A stretch of DNA of 64,000 nt from Nymphaea colorata (Eukaryota; Streptophyta; Magnoliopsida; Nymphaeales; Nymphaeaceae). The notes beneath the pieces were generated by a model. That model ran no database searches. It was not told the DNA's origin and worked only from the letters and a program-made list of their open reading frames with translations. A program made the position numbers and the translations under genes. The DNA is taken from positions 17,611,354 to 17,675,353 of the forward strand of contig NC_045142.1 in NCBI RefSeq assembly GCF_008831285.2, in the 5' to 3' direction. Shown piece by piece: positions 12,241 through 24,154 of this stretch. Position 1 is the first letter of the stretch. Every line of letters starts with the position of its first letter.

Positions 12241-13288
12241 TAGACCTGGGCACCGGGCTGGGCCTTAAATTTTCCAATCGGGCGGCCCGGCCTTTGTGCC
12301 CGGCCCAGCCCGACAGCATATCGGCCTGGGTCCGTGTTATCAATTCAGCCCGTTGGGACCCGTTCGGACCGTTATGAAGTATCGATCAAAAATTTTCAGA
12401 CAAAGAAAATTCGACGCATTTGTTAGGGTTCGTTTGGTTGGAAAGAGAGAGAGGGCCGAGCCACCATCACCATCGCCACACCGCTGCCGGTCCGCCAATG
12501 CCACCGTTGAGCTTCAGTCTGCCGCCGTCGACCTTCAGTCCACCACCCAGTTTTTTTGCGTCCTCCAATGGCTCAACTGCTCAAGCCGCTCAACCACAAA
12601 CGCCCGGCACTGTGAGGTGGGTTTCGTTTTTTTTTTTGCTAGGGTTTTGAAGAGATAAGTCCCTGTTTCTATGGTTCTGTACCGTTTGCTAGGGTTTACG
12701 CTTCCAACAAATAATATTTGTTTTTTTTTTTCAAAAACAGAAAATATGTTGTTGATCAATAGTTCTGCAATTTTCCATAACGTGTGGGTTAGTTTTTAGG
12801 TCAGTTTTTCTCCGCAATCTTCTGCCATTTTTATCCAAACTTGTTAGCATATATTTAAAAAGAGTTGGAATATTTTCCCTTTCTGATGACCTTTTCCATG
12901 GCTCAATGCAACTTGCTTCTGTTTTTCCCTGAATGCGTCACTGAACACCTATTTTTTTCTTATCTATGTGCCAGGCCAAAGCAACTTGCTTCTGTTAAGT
13001 GCACATAATGTTCGAGTACTGAAAGTTTCTGCTGATATCGCGTTATAATTTGCCCTCGGTTCCCTTATGATGGGGCCAAGTAGCTGCACGCCTTCAAAAG
13101 AAAAAAAATCCCAGCCACATTGCGTGAAATGTGATTTCCTGTACTCTATGAGAAATGAAATTGTGGCTCTGGATGAACTTGAGCAAGGCCCGCCCGGCCC
13201 GTTAATAAATGGGCCAGTCAGATCCGGCCCATTTTTTTAACGGCGAATCCAAACCGGGCCGGCCGGCCCGGCCCGATGCCCAGGCCTA
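12241..13288. mobile_element. Non-autonomous hAT-like transposon, 1,048 bp
   Basis: Begins TAGACCTGGGCACCGGGC and ends with the inverse of TAGGCCTGGGCATCGGGC. It is flanked by a perfect 8-bp duplication, cttctcaa (12233-12240 and 13289-13296). Block C2 shows the empty site with one cttctcaa at 61393-61400, so it inserted after the duplication. The interior includes a GC-rich stretch (about 12440-12620) with a short Pro/Ser/His-rich frame and then gtgaggtgggt, which looks like 5' UTR or a captured exon edge, but no transposase motif is visible. Confidence 0.85.
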
Positions 13289-14673
13289 CTTCTCAACTAC
13301 AAATTTCTGTTCCTTACCATAGATGTAATTGAATGGTTTGGAATATTCGAGTTAGAAAGAGCTTTACCAAATTCAACATAGTTGTATTCCATGATATTTG
13401 ATTCATTTTTATTATTTCATCTATTAAAAATTAATTGTTTAATATTATTGCTTAACTCATCATCTAAATTTGGCCGATTCACCAAATCCGCAGCCTCACC
13501 GATTTAGTTCTTAAACTGATTCTAGTAACACCAGGTATTTGTTTGAGTTGTTCCAAAAAATTAAATAAACGTGGAAAAGTTAACATCTAATTAAGAAATC
13601 ACATCAGATTCAAAAATTACGAGAAGTCATCCAACCGAATTCAGATTTAAGTAAATGTTGAAATAAATTTGGATTTCGAAATTTAGTTTAAATGCATGTC
13701 CTATAACTAATATCGTTCCGGTTGGAGGCCGGTTCTTAACATACTGCAATGCGGGTTCAGATTTGATTTAAGCCATATTCAGATGCAGTTGTAAATTTAA
13801 GAATTGCATTGGGATTCAATTCAGATTGTGAATTCAAATTTAGATTCAAATATCGTTCATACTTTTCTATTTGCATTTAGAATCCAAACATGTGACAAAG
13901 CGGACAATACAGTAAAGCAGACAATAAAGTAAAGGGTAAACCTTATTAGAATCCGATCCCTTGACATCCTTAAAGACCACATGGTTTGTATGACTCTACT
14001 TGTTTGAAAAAACTAAAGATAAATGAAACCAACAACGGTCGATTTGAATATATGGGCAGACGAGTAGGGAAGGGGGGGCCTTCGCCCCACCTCAAATTTT
14101 AAACACTTTAAAAGTTTATATGTAAATGTAAAAAAAATTTAGTTTAATATACGTAAAAAAAATTAAAAAATTTTATTTCAGTCATTGTTAAAATTTTGAA
14201 ACTATAGTTCTGCTCCTGCGACAAAAAATTCTTGGCTCTGCCCTTCTTTATGGGCCTTTAAATATTAAGTCGTTCTCATGTTCCAAAAAAAGATCCAATA
14301 AGCTAAAGCTAAAGCCAAAAGTTGACATGAAGCATATTTTGCCGTACAAACTTTATCCGTATGGTGACATTTTTTATTTTTCAATTTTAAATTAACACTT
14401 CATTCTCGTTCTCTTAACCACTCAATTTTTTTTTTAATATACAATTAAATGTAATATATTCACCCCGAAAGACATAGCATAGTTAGTTGAACTATAGCCG
14501 TGTGAGTCCCATCTTCCATCATCAATTTGATTTTCATGAGCGATATTAGGGTTGAAGGTACAGTAACAAGTTGACGACATATTAAGAAACAGACATGAAT
14601 AAAAAATGGGCTCGTTTTTCATTTGAAAAAGTGGAATGAAAACTCCTCACATACCTAGAATGTAATATATTTA

Positions 14674-14674
<1 letters not shown>

Positions 14675-14712
<38 letters not shown>
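14675..14712. repeat. (TA)19 microsatellite
   Basis: Uninterrupted TA dinucleotides in otherwise unique intergenic DNA. Confidence 0.95.
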
Positions 14713-14715
<3 letters not shown>

Positions 14716-15320
14716 CCCTTTTTCATGTAAATAGAAAATGTTGAACCATCAATTGTCATATTCTTGACAAAGTTCTGGCTTTATCTGGTGAAAAGAAAAG
14801 TGCAAGTTTAGAACTTTGAAATTAAATATATACATGTTTGATTCAAACTGAATGCTTTATCAAACTTCAATAGAAATCAAAGTCAACATTTCATAAATGC
14901 ATCTACCTGATTTTTTTTTTCCAAATGTGAAGGTTTTAACTGGCAGAGTTAGGATTTTTAGTCGTGGGGCACGTGCATTGGCAACACAGTTTTGGTGTGG
15001 ACACTGCATATATTTAGACTTATAGCAATGTATTGAGACATTGTTTTGCAAATTTTGATGGCTTGGCATGGCCACCGGCCCACCCTAGCCAGCAAGTAGC
15101 GAGCTGCTATTGGTTTTAACATGTATACCTCATCCATGAAGTTGCATTTAAAAAATAAAGGCCTGCATGTAAGGCCGGAGTTAGGAATTTTTGGTTGCGA
15201 GCTGAATATGGATAAAGGCAAGCCCGTTCATTGTTGGCAGATAACAGCCCCTCAACATTTTGACAGTAAATTTTGCCTTATAAAATCTTTAAAATTTTTA
15301 ATTTGGCCCTATAAAATTTG

Positions 15321-15322
<2 letters not shown>

Positions 15323-15412
<90 letters not shown>
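15323..15412. repeat. (TA)n(TG)n microsatellite
   Basis: About 37 TA units followed by 8 TG units. The Tyr-Ile 'proteins' read on either strand here are artefacts of this repeat. Confidence 0.95.
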
Positions 15413-16474
15413 CTAAAAGGATTGGAAGATATAAAGAGAAAGAAATAAAAAGAGAGAGAGAGAGAAACCCAGTAGTTAGGAAATGATGGAAGAGAAGGAA
15501 AAAGAAAAAATTTATGCACCAATTCTTTTCCTGCGCGTAACCAAATGGAATGTGCTCAAACCGTCGGCGCTTTCTCTCTCTAAGTCGGAAATTTTAACGC
15601 GGGCTAAAGAATCAAGATACAAATAGTCTCCACGTTTATCACGGATCTTTCACTGTCTCTCTCCTCTTCTCTTCTTCTCTGGCTGCTAAGTTAATAAGCC
15701 GAGCTTCTCCTGCTTCAGCTCAGCTGCTTCTAATTTTGATGAACAATATACAAATAAAAAATTTATAATATTTCTTATATATGTACATATACGTCCACTA
15801 TTTGATTAAAATACTGAATAATATTTTTCATTGGAGAACTTCTCGCGACACTAATATTTGTACCGATGTTATAAATATTAGTTTTTGTCTCAAACGGAAA
15901 CACTAAAAATCTGCCCATATATATCGGCCTACAATATGGGTTTTGAAAACATTTTGTATCTTAGAAATATTAATTAGTTTCTAGCTATTATGAATTGATC
16001 AGGGTTGGATACAGTATTTTTTCTCTAGAGATGGCCATTGTATAATTTTTAAAAAATTCTTGTGAGGCTAAACTAAATTTTTAGAAATGTCAAGCAGTAA
16101 AAGGATCCATGGCTCCTGCTATCTAGCTTTTCTGTAAAGGGTGTAGGTAACTGGTTAGTAGATCAATGAAAGTTTTGTCATCATTTTGATTTTCGTTGAT
16201 ACTAATATTTTGGAGTATAAACAGTCGATATGCAACACTTTAGTTGAGAGACGTATCACTTCCCACATTACATCCTAATGCAATTCTAGACCCATAAAAT
16301 CTCGAAACTGAAAGAAACTAAAAGAATCTTTGCTTTAGAATTTCTTAGTATTCCTCTACCCCACACAACCAAAGTCACCAGGGTGCAGTAGAAATGGACC
16401 CACACCTGCGTCGACGCGATGCGGGTGTGACCCAAATTAGCACCCAAGCAACACCTATTAAGGAGGTCACACCC

Positions 16475-16880
16475 AAACCACACCAGTAAGGAGAGAGAGA
16501 GAGTGCAAGAGAGAGGGTGGTAGGGAGAGGAGAGAGTCGCACGGTGAGTAAGGAGAAAGAGAGAGGGTGGTAGGGAGAGGAGAGAGTCGCACATGGGCAG
16601 TAAGGAGAAAGAGAGTGCAGGAGAGGGGGCGGTAGGGAGAGGTGAGAGTACAGACAGAGAGGAAGAGGAATGCAACGAAAAGGGAGACGGAGTGCGGGAG
16701 AGAGGGCTGTGGGGAGAGGAGATAGTGAGGAAGAGAAGGCAGGCAGTAGGGAGAAGAGAGAGTGCAGGCAGTAGTGAGGAAGAGAAGGCAGGCAGTAGGG
16801 AGAAGAGAGAGTGCAGGCAGTAGGGAGAGGAAAGGAAAAAAATGAATGAGAGGGCAACTAAAAGGGAGACAAAGAGGAAG
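16475..16880. repeat. GA-rich degenerate tandem repeats upstream of LOR
   Basis: About 400 bp of almost pure purine on the + strand. Recognisable units include ggtggtagggagaggagaga (repeated about 60 bp apart) and, further on, ggcaggcagtagggagaaga repeated twice. It ends about 300 bp before the LOR start codon. GAGA-type repeats in plant promoters can bind BBR/BPC proteins, but any role here is inference. The minus-strand Ser/Leu/Pro frames across it are repeat translations. Confidence 0.8.
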
Positions 16881-17034
16881 AGGAAAGGGTCATGATGGTG
16901 CTATCCGCATTACTTGCCCGATACATAAACTTTGGATCAGTTTTGATATTAAGTCAAATATAAACTTTGTATCAGATTACATATTATTTATTGAAGCCAG
17001 ATATCTAAGTTTGGATATTTGTTTGGATCTCATA

Positions 17035-17055
17035 CCATATATATTATATATAATG
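17035..17055 (+). promoter_or_regulatory. Candidate TATA region of LOR gene
   Basis: A TATATATTATATATAA-like stretch lies about 130 bp before the ATG at 17180. It would place the transcript start near 17080 with a leader of about 100 bp rich in GA repeats. TA tracts are abundant in this window, so this is only positional evidence. Confidence 0.3.
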
Positions 17056-17179
17056 TTTATAACTCTCGCTCTCCTTATCCAACCATAAGCGCGGACCTTT
17101 CATAAGAGAGAGACTCCTGATCTTTCCGTTCAGGTTTGAGAGAGAGAGGAAGGGCAGAACACTGCACCAGTGAGACAAC

Positions 17180-17535
17180 ATGAACGCCGCAAATCCTGTG
17201 AGCTCTACCCCCTGTACGTCTCCCGGCGAGGCCTCTCCCCTTGTCCCAAAGAGTCTCCGGCGACGTTCACGTCCTGGCCACGATGTGGCCTCCGCCGCCG
17301 CCGTGAACGCCATCCTCTTCCCCCAGTTCTGCTCCCCCTCCCCATCTTCCCTCACCATCTGGCGGAGGTCGCTGCTCTTCCACGGCAAGGGCTACACCGT
17401 CTACGACTCCACCGGCAGCGTCGTCTTCCGGGTCGACAACTACGCGTCGGACCGCCCCCGAGAGACCCACCTCATGGACCTCTCCGGCAACGTCCTCCTC
17501 ACCATCAGGCCCAGCAGGGTAACGTTACTGCACCA

Positions 17536-17572
<37 letters not shown>

Positions 17573-19355
17573 CCAACCATGCCACTATGCTTGATCAAAC
17601 TACTACCTACCACTACTCTGAATTTGCTCAGATCTTGGATGCTGTCGTGCATTTCTTGAGCACGCCAGATGAATACTGGGTGAGCCAGAGGTTATCCATC
17701 ACCCGGATGAGGCTCTAAGCCCCTCCTTCCCTTTGCCTCTGCAGTCTAGAGATTCAGGCTATGGATCCAGTAAGACGACCCATTTCCGATTAGTAATCAA
17801 ATGCAAATATGGTGTAGAGTTTTTGCTACCAAATCCAATAGATATTTGATTTTCACGTGTATTTGAGAACCATGGGTCTGAAATATTCCACTGTTTGTTT
17901 GAACAAACCAATGAATCTCTCGGAGCACAGGTCTCAGTTAAGCCTCAGATCTTAACTTGGCGACTAGATGGATGTCGAGTGACTTTGAATTTTTCTTTTT
18001 TTTTTCCAAAAATTAAAAAGAATGACTGTGTTTTCTTTAAATTTTCACAATAAGAATATTTAATTTTGTTAAGAATACGTTTCTGTTACATATTAGTACA
18101 TGAACATCCCATTGCATCATGCGTGTAACAGTAGCACTCTTGATCTCATCTCTTGCTGGTTATGCATGGACTAGTCATTCAAAAGATCAAGAGTTAAATT
18201 TCATGATCTTGGTCTCGATATAGATGATGCCAAACGCATCTGTGCATGATAGCCATGTCTCCAATCATGCAATCCAGTTTCATGTTGAGAGAAGCAAGGA
18301 AGTCATGACTGGACTAGAACTGATCGTATCACTGGCCCATCTCCAAATCTGACCATAGTCTTGTTTAATAAAGATAACAAAGTCTGAGAGTAATAGTCAG
18401 ATCTGAATCTTTTAATGATCTGAACCGGATTCTGTTTCAGAAAAGACATACTAGATTTATACTTTTACTACCATTGTGCATCACTTACCTTTGCTCATGG
18501 TATGGTGTGTGTGTGTGTGTGTATTTCCTAGCTCCTTTGATCTTAGGCTCATGCATGTTGACAGAAACTGGGCATCTTAGAGAGATGGGAAGCCTTCAGA
18601 GGAGATGGAGATCGTGAAGATGGATCAGTGGAGAAAGCTAAGCCACTGTTTATAGCCACAAAGGGCCTGGTTGGAAACTCAAGGTACAAAATCACTGTGA
18701 GTGGCAGCCAGATGGACTATCTCATCGCCTGCACTCCCGGCCAAGGCTGCTACAAGATCTACCATAGAAACTCCCTCACCAACCCACTTGCAGAGGTATT
18801 ATACAAGCATATTCAGGTACACCATTGCTTATGTTCAACCCCTTCCACGATTTGAATCGAATCAATGGCAAACCGATTAGATTCAGTGGCTGATTCGATT
18901 AACTAGTTTTTAAACTATTTTAAGATTTTTTGTATTTTTAGTTGATTTGTATATTTAAAAAAGATACATGTGATTTTTTTTTTTGGCAGATTCACATGAT
19001 TTCATGCATGTAGGCTACATAGACTTGGAACCATATATTGCATATCAACTGCTCCATACTGCAGTATTATTGATTATTTATGAACTAGAGAGTGGTCCCT
19101 CTTAATTCATTTGAAAACAGCAAAGGTTCTTCAGACTTCTTGCTCTATTTTAGTTATCTTTAATGTTTGTTTACTGCAGTATGGAGAAGTAAACAGCAAG
19201 GGTTCTTTTTTGACTTCAAGCAATGGCGGATGCACAAACTGTGCCTTTGTTTGTTGTTTAGCAAGGAGAACAGCAACAAACTGTTTCATTCCTCAATGTG
19301 TCATGAATCTGCCTATTTACTGTTTCTTTTGCGAAAAACTAAACCTAGACTTGAA

Positions 19356-19393
<38 letters not shown>

Positions 19394-19575
19394 AAATTAA
19401 AATGAATATTAACTAGATGGTGATTATGTATTATTTGATTGACAGGTCAACCAGAAGTGTGTGAATGAACCAAAAATCACTTTGGGGAAAGATGTCCTCA
19501 GTTTTGTGCATCCGACCAGGAATCGACCTAGTGATCGTGATGGGACTCATCATCATCAACCATGCAATGAGATGA
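17180..19575 (+). CDS. LURP-one-related (LOR) protein, three exons, frameshift in exon 3
   Basis: LOR proteins are small plant proteins with the tubby-like LOR fold; Arabidopsis LURP1 is defence-induced, but the biochemical role of most members is unknown. Proposed exons are 17180-17518 (113 codons), 18565-18816 (84 codons) and 19446-19575. All introns have GT..AG borders and phase 0. Exon 1 contains the hallmark LTIWRRSLLFHGKGYTVYD, then VFRVDNYASD and LMDLSGNVLLTIR. Exon 2 continues with LGILERWEAFRGDGD and CYKIYH. Exon 3 begins VNQKCVNEPKITLGKDVLS, then hits one extra T in gttttg (19501-19506). Read without that T, it ends CIRPGIDLVIVMGL...NHAMR with stop at 19573-19575; as written it continues out of frame to 19643. 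Full length would be about 239 residues, normal for the family with a longer N-terminus. Exon 1 is GC-rich, and intron 1 opens with a CT repeat. The family call is firm; whether the frameshift is real or an assembly error is open. Confidence 0.85.
19359..19390. repeat. (TA)16 in LOR intron 2
   Basis: Pure TA tract 55 bp before the exon 3 acceptor. The copy-2 intron has only a short interrupted TA stretch near 43320. Confidence 0.95.
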
Positions 19576-20110
19576 TTCATTGCTTAGCTGAACACCCACT
19601 CAGGATCAACAACTGCATTGTTCTTCCTCCTGCATTAGTCTAATTCATGTGTTCTCTTGATCAAGCTTAACATATACTACCTCGGTGGAAATTTTGTGGC
19701 CTAACTTTTGTGTTGGAAGGCCAAACATGAAACATGTTTGTTTCGTTCTTCTTGCTATATTGGTCAGCTCCACTGTTGGTAATTGAACAAATTATGACCT
19801 GCTACCAGAAGATTAATATAATGTGTAAGAGTAGGTCATGTACTTTGTTTGGTACATGAAGTGTGTAATCAACCTCCTTGGGACCGGGCCATTTGTCGCA
19901 TGCACAGCCAGCCACCTCGATTCCATAGTGGGTCCAACCACCATTAGGCACATGGCATTTACCTTTTGGGAGGTTCATTTGCATTAGGTCAGGAATAAAT
20001 TGGCTTGGAATATGTAGTACTTGCCTTATTTCCAAGCTTATCAGTGCAAATACCCCCAAAATATCAATTTTGTGAGTTCTTACTAAAATTCAAAAGTTGA
20101 TAGAATTAAA

Positions 20111-20493
20111 AAAAAAGGTATAGTCATAAAAACGCATTTTTTTCGAAAAAAAATGTGAAAAAAGGAGAGAAAATGAAATGACATTTAAAACTTTAAAAAA
20201 TGCTCTTTTTTTAAAAAAAAAATGTTTTTTTAAAAAAAACGTGAAAACGAAAAAAAAAATACTTTTAACACGTTTTTTTCCTTTTTTCACTTTTTTTTTC
20301 ATTTTTAATGCCAAATAGTTTTTTTTCATTTTCTATTTTTTATTTCATAAAAATCTACTTATCTTTTGATGTCTGTGTTATTATTTTCTCACTTATTTTA
20401 TTTTTTTATGGTATTTCATCTCTTTCAAGCCTGCGATATCATACCCGAGAAAAACCTCGCCGTTTAAAACTCCATGACGTTATTTGTGATTAT
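20111..20493. mobile_element. AT-rich MITE-like insertion specific to B1
   Basis: About 383 bp present here and absent from the matching point in B2 (near 43930, where tagaattaag runs directly into aaaagaacc). The ends are inverted copies: atagtcataaaaacgcat on the left and the inverse of ataatcacaaataacgtcat on the right. The interior is long A and T homopolymers that can pair. The poly-A context obscures any target-site duplication. Confidence 0.6.
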
Positions 20494-21457
20494 GAAAAAA
20501 CCAATTTTGTCAAATCGGATAAACATGTTTGTCCAATTAAAAAGGCATAATTCAAGGATCAATTCTCATCAAATCAACCATGTAAGTCACAATTTTATGA
20601 TTAATTAAGTTTCACAAGAAAGCGGATTCCAAGGTACTAATTGTGCATAAGTTTGTAGTGGATTCTAGCTGCTAGATGTACTCTCAGTTCCTGTTGGCTA
20701 AAGGTTAGGTGACAATATGACATCAGTATTAACTGCGTTTTTACACTGAAGGTGGTTTTGCTAAGTAAACATTAAAAAATAGTGTATCGCATTTGTCATT
20801 TTCTTACCAAGGTGGAATGCAGTTCCTCTACATGTATGCTCACTAGAGGGGGTTTCTCTAGAACCAAAAATCCAGAAAAAGTCATGTTGAAGTTCGCGTT
20901 TGAGACAGAATTTACCACCAGGCAATTGGCAAGCATACCCACACCTTCAACTATTTGATCATTTCTATATATTGGTGCCCTTCAAGGTTTAAAGAATTAA
21001 AACCCTTAGCTCAAAAATTTATGGCAAGCTCTGGCATTGGGTTAGGCCCAGCCCGTATGAGCCATGTGGTGTAATTCCCATGGAGGTTGGCACAACAGGC
21101 TGCGAGAGGGCTGCTAGGCGGCCGGTTTTCATTTCAAACTTTTGTCTTGTAAGCTTTCTGTGCTGTAAAGGATGGCGGTGGTTTACCGATTAAGTGTAGT
21201 AGAGCCATCACCTTGAGGTGTCGAAAGCAGTCCTAAACGCTAAAGGGATAGGGAAAAAGGAAGACACTTTGGCTTTCACTCGAATTGTAGGATTAGCCTC
21301 TTGCTAACCTGAATTACTTAGTGTGGGCACTGCAGATAATTTCTCTACAATACTAAACACGTATATGAAAAGTGCATCCAACTTCAACCTTAGTGGTAAT
21401 GGTTGCATGTTCATGACATCTCTTCTAGTCCATGAACAGCGATCTACTAGACGTATG

Positions 21458-21610
21458 ATGCTCGACGATCTCATGAACAAGAAATGCCACTTGATTCTTC
21501 CTTATGGAAGGTTAATTTTCTCGATAAAGAACGAAGGATCGCCCCTTGCTAGTGTCCAAGAGGGAAGCACGCATCCTACTACATTATTGAATTTGGAAGA
21601 AGCACATTAA
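21458..21610 (+). other. Unrecognised open frame, also in the inverted copy
   Basis: The frame MMLDDLMNKKCHLILPYG... ends NLEEAH and stops at 21608-21610. It is also open at the inverted paralogue (about 45490-45615, minus strand) with several amino-acid changes and the same stop. I do not recognise the product. There is no codon-usage contrast with the surroundings, and the neighbouring non-coding DNA is equally conserved, so coding status is doubtful. Confidence 0.15.
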
Positions 21611-22844
21611 TTTTTGGAATAAAAGTTGTGGACAAAACGTCTTTCTTGGATTTTTTTTTTTCTTAAGGCAATGGATCATCAGATTTCAAATAAGACTGCA
21701 TTAATTAATGAAATTTAGGAATAACATATTACCACTTTTTGAATCGTTTCTACTCAAAATCTAACTGTTTTCCGGAAACTTGCTATTTGGTCTATAGTTA
21801 TTTTGCTCATCATCATTCTTCTTGTGTGCAGTTGCCGGTCATCTTTCAAAATCAAGCAGTCATCTTCATCATCCTCCTTGAATGATTTTGGCAATCTTCT
21901 TGCTGAAGCAAACAAGTTTGCTGAGGCAAGGAGATAAAGAAAGTGTATCTTATCTTTCCATCTCTCGTGTCCACACAGTTCCCTCGTTCTTAATACGAAA
22001 GCTATTGGTTTCCTTCTTATCTTTCTCTACATGGTGTTCAAAAATTATTGCAGGCTTCTGGGCATTAGGTGCACCCCCTTTTTAGCATATATATATATAT
22101 ATATATATATGACAAATAATAGGAATGTCAACAGATTAGATTTTGATTGACTATACAACCGAACTACTTTCAAAAGATCAGACACACACACTCATATATA
22201 TAATCCGGAGTTAATAAATGGCATCTGGTCATATTCAAATTTAGTTCTAAACAGACATCCCTGAGCTTCCAAATTCAGATGCAGTTCTAAATGGGTAATA
22301 ATGCAGTTCGGATTTAGTTGTGTATGTAAAAGTTTGACTTGAATTACGATGTAATCAAACTAATAGTCGATCCATATCAGATTCAGATTCTGAATTTAAA
22401 AGTTGGATATATTTTTGCTGTAGAATTTGACTCATTCATATTAATTTGAATCTAAATATGTGAACGTTTGATGAATTGGATATGGTGAAGGGTACATCTG
22501 CCATGAATCCAATCGGTCCGGATCCCTAACAAATTAATAAGTATGCCAACAAGACTTTTTTTTCCTTATTGCAACGCAAACATGATTAAATAAAATCTCA
22601 CAAATTTTAACTGCCCTCATTGACAAAATATGTGAACATTAAATTACAAAAACTTAAGTGCCACCATTCATTTTGCCACGCTATGTAGATGCATACTTTA
22701 ACCGAATCTCCCTTCCAACATGCTTCATTGGAAGACGTTTGGATGTACTGGGCGTTGCTAATTAACATATCACCAGAAAGCATACTTTGCTTGCATCATC
22801 TATCACCACATGTATAACTTATCATAAAAAAAAGTGCATGTTCT

Positions 22845-23293
22845 TAGGCATATCAATTGATCCAATTTGAATCGCATATGCCTTTACTTGTCTCTGCTTT
22901 TTCGGATATTCACACATTCAGTTTCAAATTCAGATTCAAATAAAATACATAGAAAAATATATCTGAATCTGAATCCGAAATCCAATTTCACAATCCAAAT
23001 CTGATTTTTTCATTTATATCTGAATCCAAATCAAAGTTTTTTAACCAAATTTGGCTGATTTTCAAAATATAAGTGCATCAGATGTATGTTATTTATTTAA
23101 AACTAAATCTGATCCAAATCTGAATCAATTTGGTTATTTATGTATATCTGAAACTGAATTCAAATCCGATCTGATGTCATTTCTCAAATTTGAGTCTGAA
23201 CTGATTATTTAACCAGATATTAAATGTTTTTCCATATCCTATTTTATTCAAACGGTTCATTCGAATGTCCAATCCAAGTCAAATATATTGATG
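22845..23293. mobile_element. hAT-type MITE, copy in A2
   Basis: Orthologous to 992-1439. The left end has decayed to TAGGCATATCAATTG and the right terminus is lost (...atattgatg then unrelated bases), so only the interior is well preserved. Confidence 0.65.
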
Positions 23294-23861
23294 AAAAAAC
23301 TAATTGCATCTTTTTTGCTCCTCTTCTTTTGATGATTATGGATCCATTGATTGGATACATGCTTCTGGAACACAACTTTGCAAGCTTTTGGTTGGTAAAA
23401 TCTTTGAGGTCCCCCATCAAGTACACTTAATTTCTACACCCAATTTCTCTACTTGCATATCTCATGCCTTTGGAGCTTTTTCAAAACAATATTTATTGCT
23501 CACTTGGTGCAAGATACTGTTCCATATGGCCATTTCGCGGAAAGATTCATAGTTGTCAGATATTTCAAACTTTCTGTTTACTGGCACATTCATTAGTGGG
23601 TTGTACCAAGTCGTCATGTTTGCATCTGTGTGTTCATTTTTTCTAATGAGAATCTGCTGCAAGGCTGTTGACCCACTTCTTTGTCCTTTCTGAGATGAAT
23701 AAAAATGGACCATGCTATTAAGATAAAGTTGGGTACCAAATTGCTTCACATGGTACATCACTAAGATCTTGTCCATCTCCCATGAAGATCCTCCTACTCT
23801 GCTTTCCAAGATAAAGGGAAAAGGCAAAGAAAGATTATTGTGATGGCATACATCATTCCTC

Positions 23862-23996
<135 letters not shown>

Positions 23997-24037
23997 AAAA
24001 TTGAACAGAGTCATCCAACTTACTCATAGGGGTCCAC

Positions 24038-24154
24038 TGGTCTATCATCATAGACAGTTGAGATGAAAAAAAAGTGCAAACATTTTCTTCATCTAGTACT
24101 AATTAGCATCTTTTTCTCTTCGTTTTTCTCTCAATTGTCCATCATGATTGATCA
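24038..24154. mobile_element. Small MITE with inverted ends (A2)
   Basis: Paralogue of 2255-2374, bounded by tggtctatcatcatagac and the inverted gtccatcatgattgatca. More diverged than the A1 copy. Confidence 0.5.

Larger units (their letters stand above)
8767..13905. repeat. Block C, copy 1
   Basis: Collinear with 57948-62004. It opens with about 80 bp of copia leader (PBS-like sequence onwards) and continues as AT-rich non-coding DNA with several MITEs. It differs from copy 2 mainly by a 1,048-bp transposon insertion (12241-13288) and small indels. The 110-codon frame at 10676-11008 is not preserved in copy 2 and resembles no family I know. No gene is supported here. Confidence 0.85.
13906..16474. 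other. Non-coding interval upstream of the LOR gene
   Basis: AT-rich DNA, present once in this window because units 2 and 3 lose or do not reach it. It holds a probable MITE remnant at about 14045-14245 (gggcagacgagtaggg... to ...ttggctctgccc) and two TA tracts. All frames over 60 codons here are microsatellite translations or unsupported. No gene seen. Confidence 0.6.
18763..21869. repeat. Block B, copy 1 (3' LOR gene plus downstream)
   Basis: Collinear with 42741-44954. It covers the end of LOR exon 2, intron 2, exon 3 and about 2.2 kb of downstream DNA leading into block A2. Downstream of the gene I see only AT-rich DNA, a MITE-like insertion (20111-20493) and an unrecognised frame near 21460-21610. 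No second gene is supported. Confidence 0.85.

Noticed and set aside
15121-15522. Tyr-Ile repeat 'proteins' on both strands, also at 23794-24051 and 47377-47605
   Set aside because: They are translations of (TA)n tracts with no other protein features.
16286-16857. Long Leu/Ser/Pro-rich minus-strand frames up to 160 codons
   Set aside because: They lie on the purine-rich tandem repeat; the composition is that of repeated CTCTCC and no domain is visible.
17170-17718. 182-codon frame overlapping LOR exon 1
   Set aside because: Arg/Pro-rich out-of-frame reading of a GC-rich exon; the LOR frame at 17180 carries all family motifs.
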